Positions 63,267 through 64,000 of a stretch of DNA of 64,000 bases are shown here, in pieces. The notes beneath the pieces were generated by a model, which had not been told where the DNA came from, searched no databases, and saw only the letters and a program-made list of their open reading frames with translations. Numbering within the stretch: the first letter of the stretch is position 1; the number at the start of each line of letters is the position of its first letter. This stretch comes from Mycolicibacterium sp. HK-90 (GTDB taxonomy: Bacteria > Actinomycetota > Actinomycetes > Mycobacteriales > Mycobacteriaceae). Position numbers and translations under genes: made by a program. The stretch covers positions 1,488,001 through 1,552,000 of the forward strand of contig NZ_CP129613.1 in assembly GCF_030486405.1 (NCBI RefSeq), read 5' to 3'.

Positions 63267-64000
63267 ATGGAAGTTGCTGCACGGTCATATCTCACCGCCG
63301 GAATCGCGGCGGTCGGAGCGACAGCGTTGATCGCTGCGCCGATCGCTCCCGCACCGCCGGACATCACGGTCAGGGCGGACGATCTGTCGGCCGTTTTTTC
63401 CGATTACACGCCGACGGCGCTGAGCTCGGCGCTGCTCGGTCTGCCGAGCACGGCCGCCATCCGTGATGCGCTCGGAAACCTCACCCTCGGTGGGCTCGGG
63501 GCATTCAACATCGGCTTGGCGGGCGCGGCGGATGCCGCCGGCATCGGCGCGACGGCGTTCTCGGACATCGCCGCATCGATGGCGCTGACCGGGCAGACCA
63601 TGAACACCGCTCTGGTGGCGGGATTCCTTGCCGCGATCGGTTTCGAGGTTCCGGCCGGTGACAATGCCTCGGCCGCTGCGGCGACCACACTCGTCAGCAC
63701 GGCCGATATCCGCGACGCCATCGGGAACCTGACCCTCGGCTTCCTGACGGCAGTCAACGCCGGCCTCGGTGGGATGGCCGACGTGGCCGACATCGGCGCG
63801 GTGGCGTTCTCGGACATCGCCGCCTCGCTGGCGTTGACCGGCCAGACCGTAGCGACCGCGCTGACCGCAGGGTTCCTGGCCGCCATCGGCTTCGAGATGC
63901 CGGCCGAGGGCGGCGTGGTGACCGCATCCGCGGCGCGAACGATGGTCAGCACCAACGATCTTCGTGATGCAGTGGGCAACCTGACCTTGGGCTTCCTGAC
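63267..64000 (+). CDS. Secreted repeat protein, incomplete at window end
   Basis: An exported protein, at least 244 residues, running off the window. AGGGG stands 5 nt before ATG. A signal segment (AARSYLTAGIAAVGATALIAA) is followed by tandem modules of about 83 residues. The modules begin at about residues 66, 149 and 233 with IRDALGNLTLG-like sequence and contain FSDIAAS-ALTGQT and AGFLAAIGFE. Small and hydrophobic residues dominate. It resembles mycobacterial repeat-bearing surface proteins but lacks PE or PPE motifs. Function unknown. Confidence 0.78.
   Translation, partial: MEVAARSYLTAGIAAVGATALIAAPIAPAPPDITVRADDLSAVFSDYTPTALSSALLGLPSTAAIRDALGNLTLGGLGAFNIGLAGAADAAGIGATAFSDIAASMALTGQTMNTALVAGFLAAIGFEVPAGDNASAAAATTLVSTADIRDAIGNLTLGFLTAVNAGLGGMADVADIGAVAFSDIAASLALTGQTVATALTAGFLAAIGFEMPAEGGVVTASAARTMVSTNDLRDAVGNLTLGFL

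Overview
The window comes from a high-GC actinobacterium, almost certainly a fast-growing mycobacterium (Mycolicibacterium type). The basis is a complete ESX-4 type VII secretion locus (eccB4, mycP4, eccD4, eccC4, an Rv3446c-family gene, esxU, esxT) flanked by two cutinases and followed by rplM, rpsI and glmM, the same neighbourhood as Rv3452-Rv3439c in M. tuberculosis. No tRNA, rRNA, CRISPR array, insertion sequence or prophage was recognised.

Layout. 1-12.9 kb: two secreted cutinases, an EamA transporter divergent from a CGNR regulator, then ESX-4. 12.9-24 kb: an insertion relative to M. tuberculosis between esxT and rplM. It holds a DEAD-box helicase, a GAF regulator, an aldehyde dehydrogenase, an ethanolamine permease, eutB, eutC, a HAD-family lipoprotein, and a DUF559 gene bracketed by two copies of a 55-bp palindromic repeat. 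24-31.4 kb: rplM-rpsI, a GMC oxidoreductase with a TetR gene, a small secreted protein, glmM, and an EspC-like/WxG-like gene pair. 31.5-36.2 kb: a steroid-type catabolic set (KshA-, HsaC- and HsaA-like) with an IclR regulator. 36.2-44.8 kb: TetR genes, an F420-type oxidoreductase, a lipoprotein amidase divergent from a receptor-type Ser/Thr kinase, a scar of gene remnants with a decayed ABC permease, and a TetR/CMD/MBL unit.

44.8-62.3 kb is the most interesting part. A minus-strand operon of eight genes encodes an amine/amino-acid permease, a cytochrome P450, a glutamine-synthetase-like gamma-glutamyl ligase, a signal-less solute-binding-protein fold, two tandem class-I amidotransferase-type gamma-glutamyl hydrolases, a PDR-type reductase with its own 2Fe-2S domain, and an aldehyde dehydrogenase. 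It is divergent from a GntR regulator and a Cache-domain protein. A plus-strand operon follows: GabT-type aminotransferase, glutaryl-CoA dehydrogenase, aldehyde dehydrogenase, class III CoA transferase, and a PucR-type regulator. Together they read as a route in which an amine is imported, gamma-glutamylated, oxidised by the P450, deglutamylated and converted through a C5 amino acid and glutarate to glutaryl-CoA. The family assignments are strong; the pathway is an inference.

62.3-64 kb is a 946-bp gene-free stretch, followed by the start of a secreted protein built from about 83-residue repeats that runs off the window.
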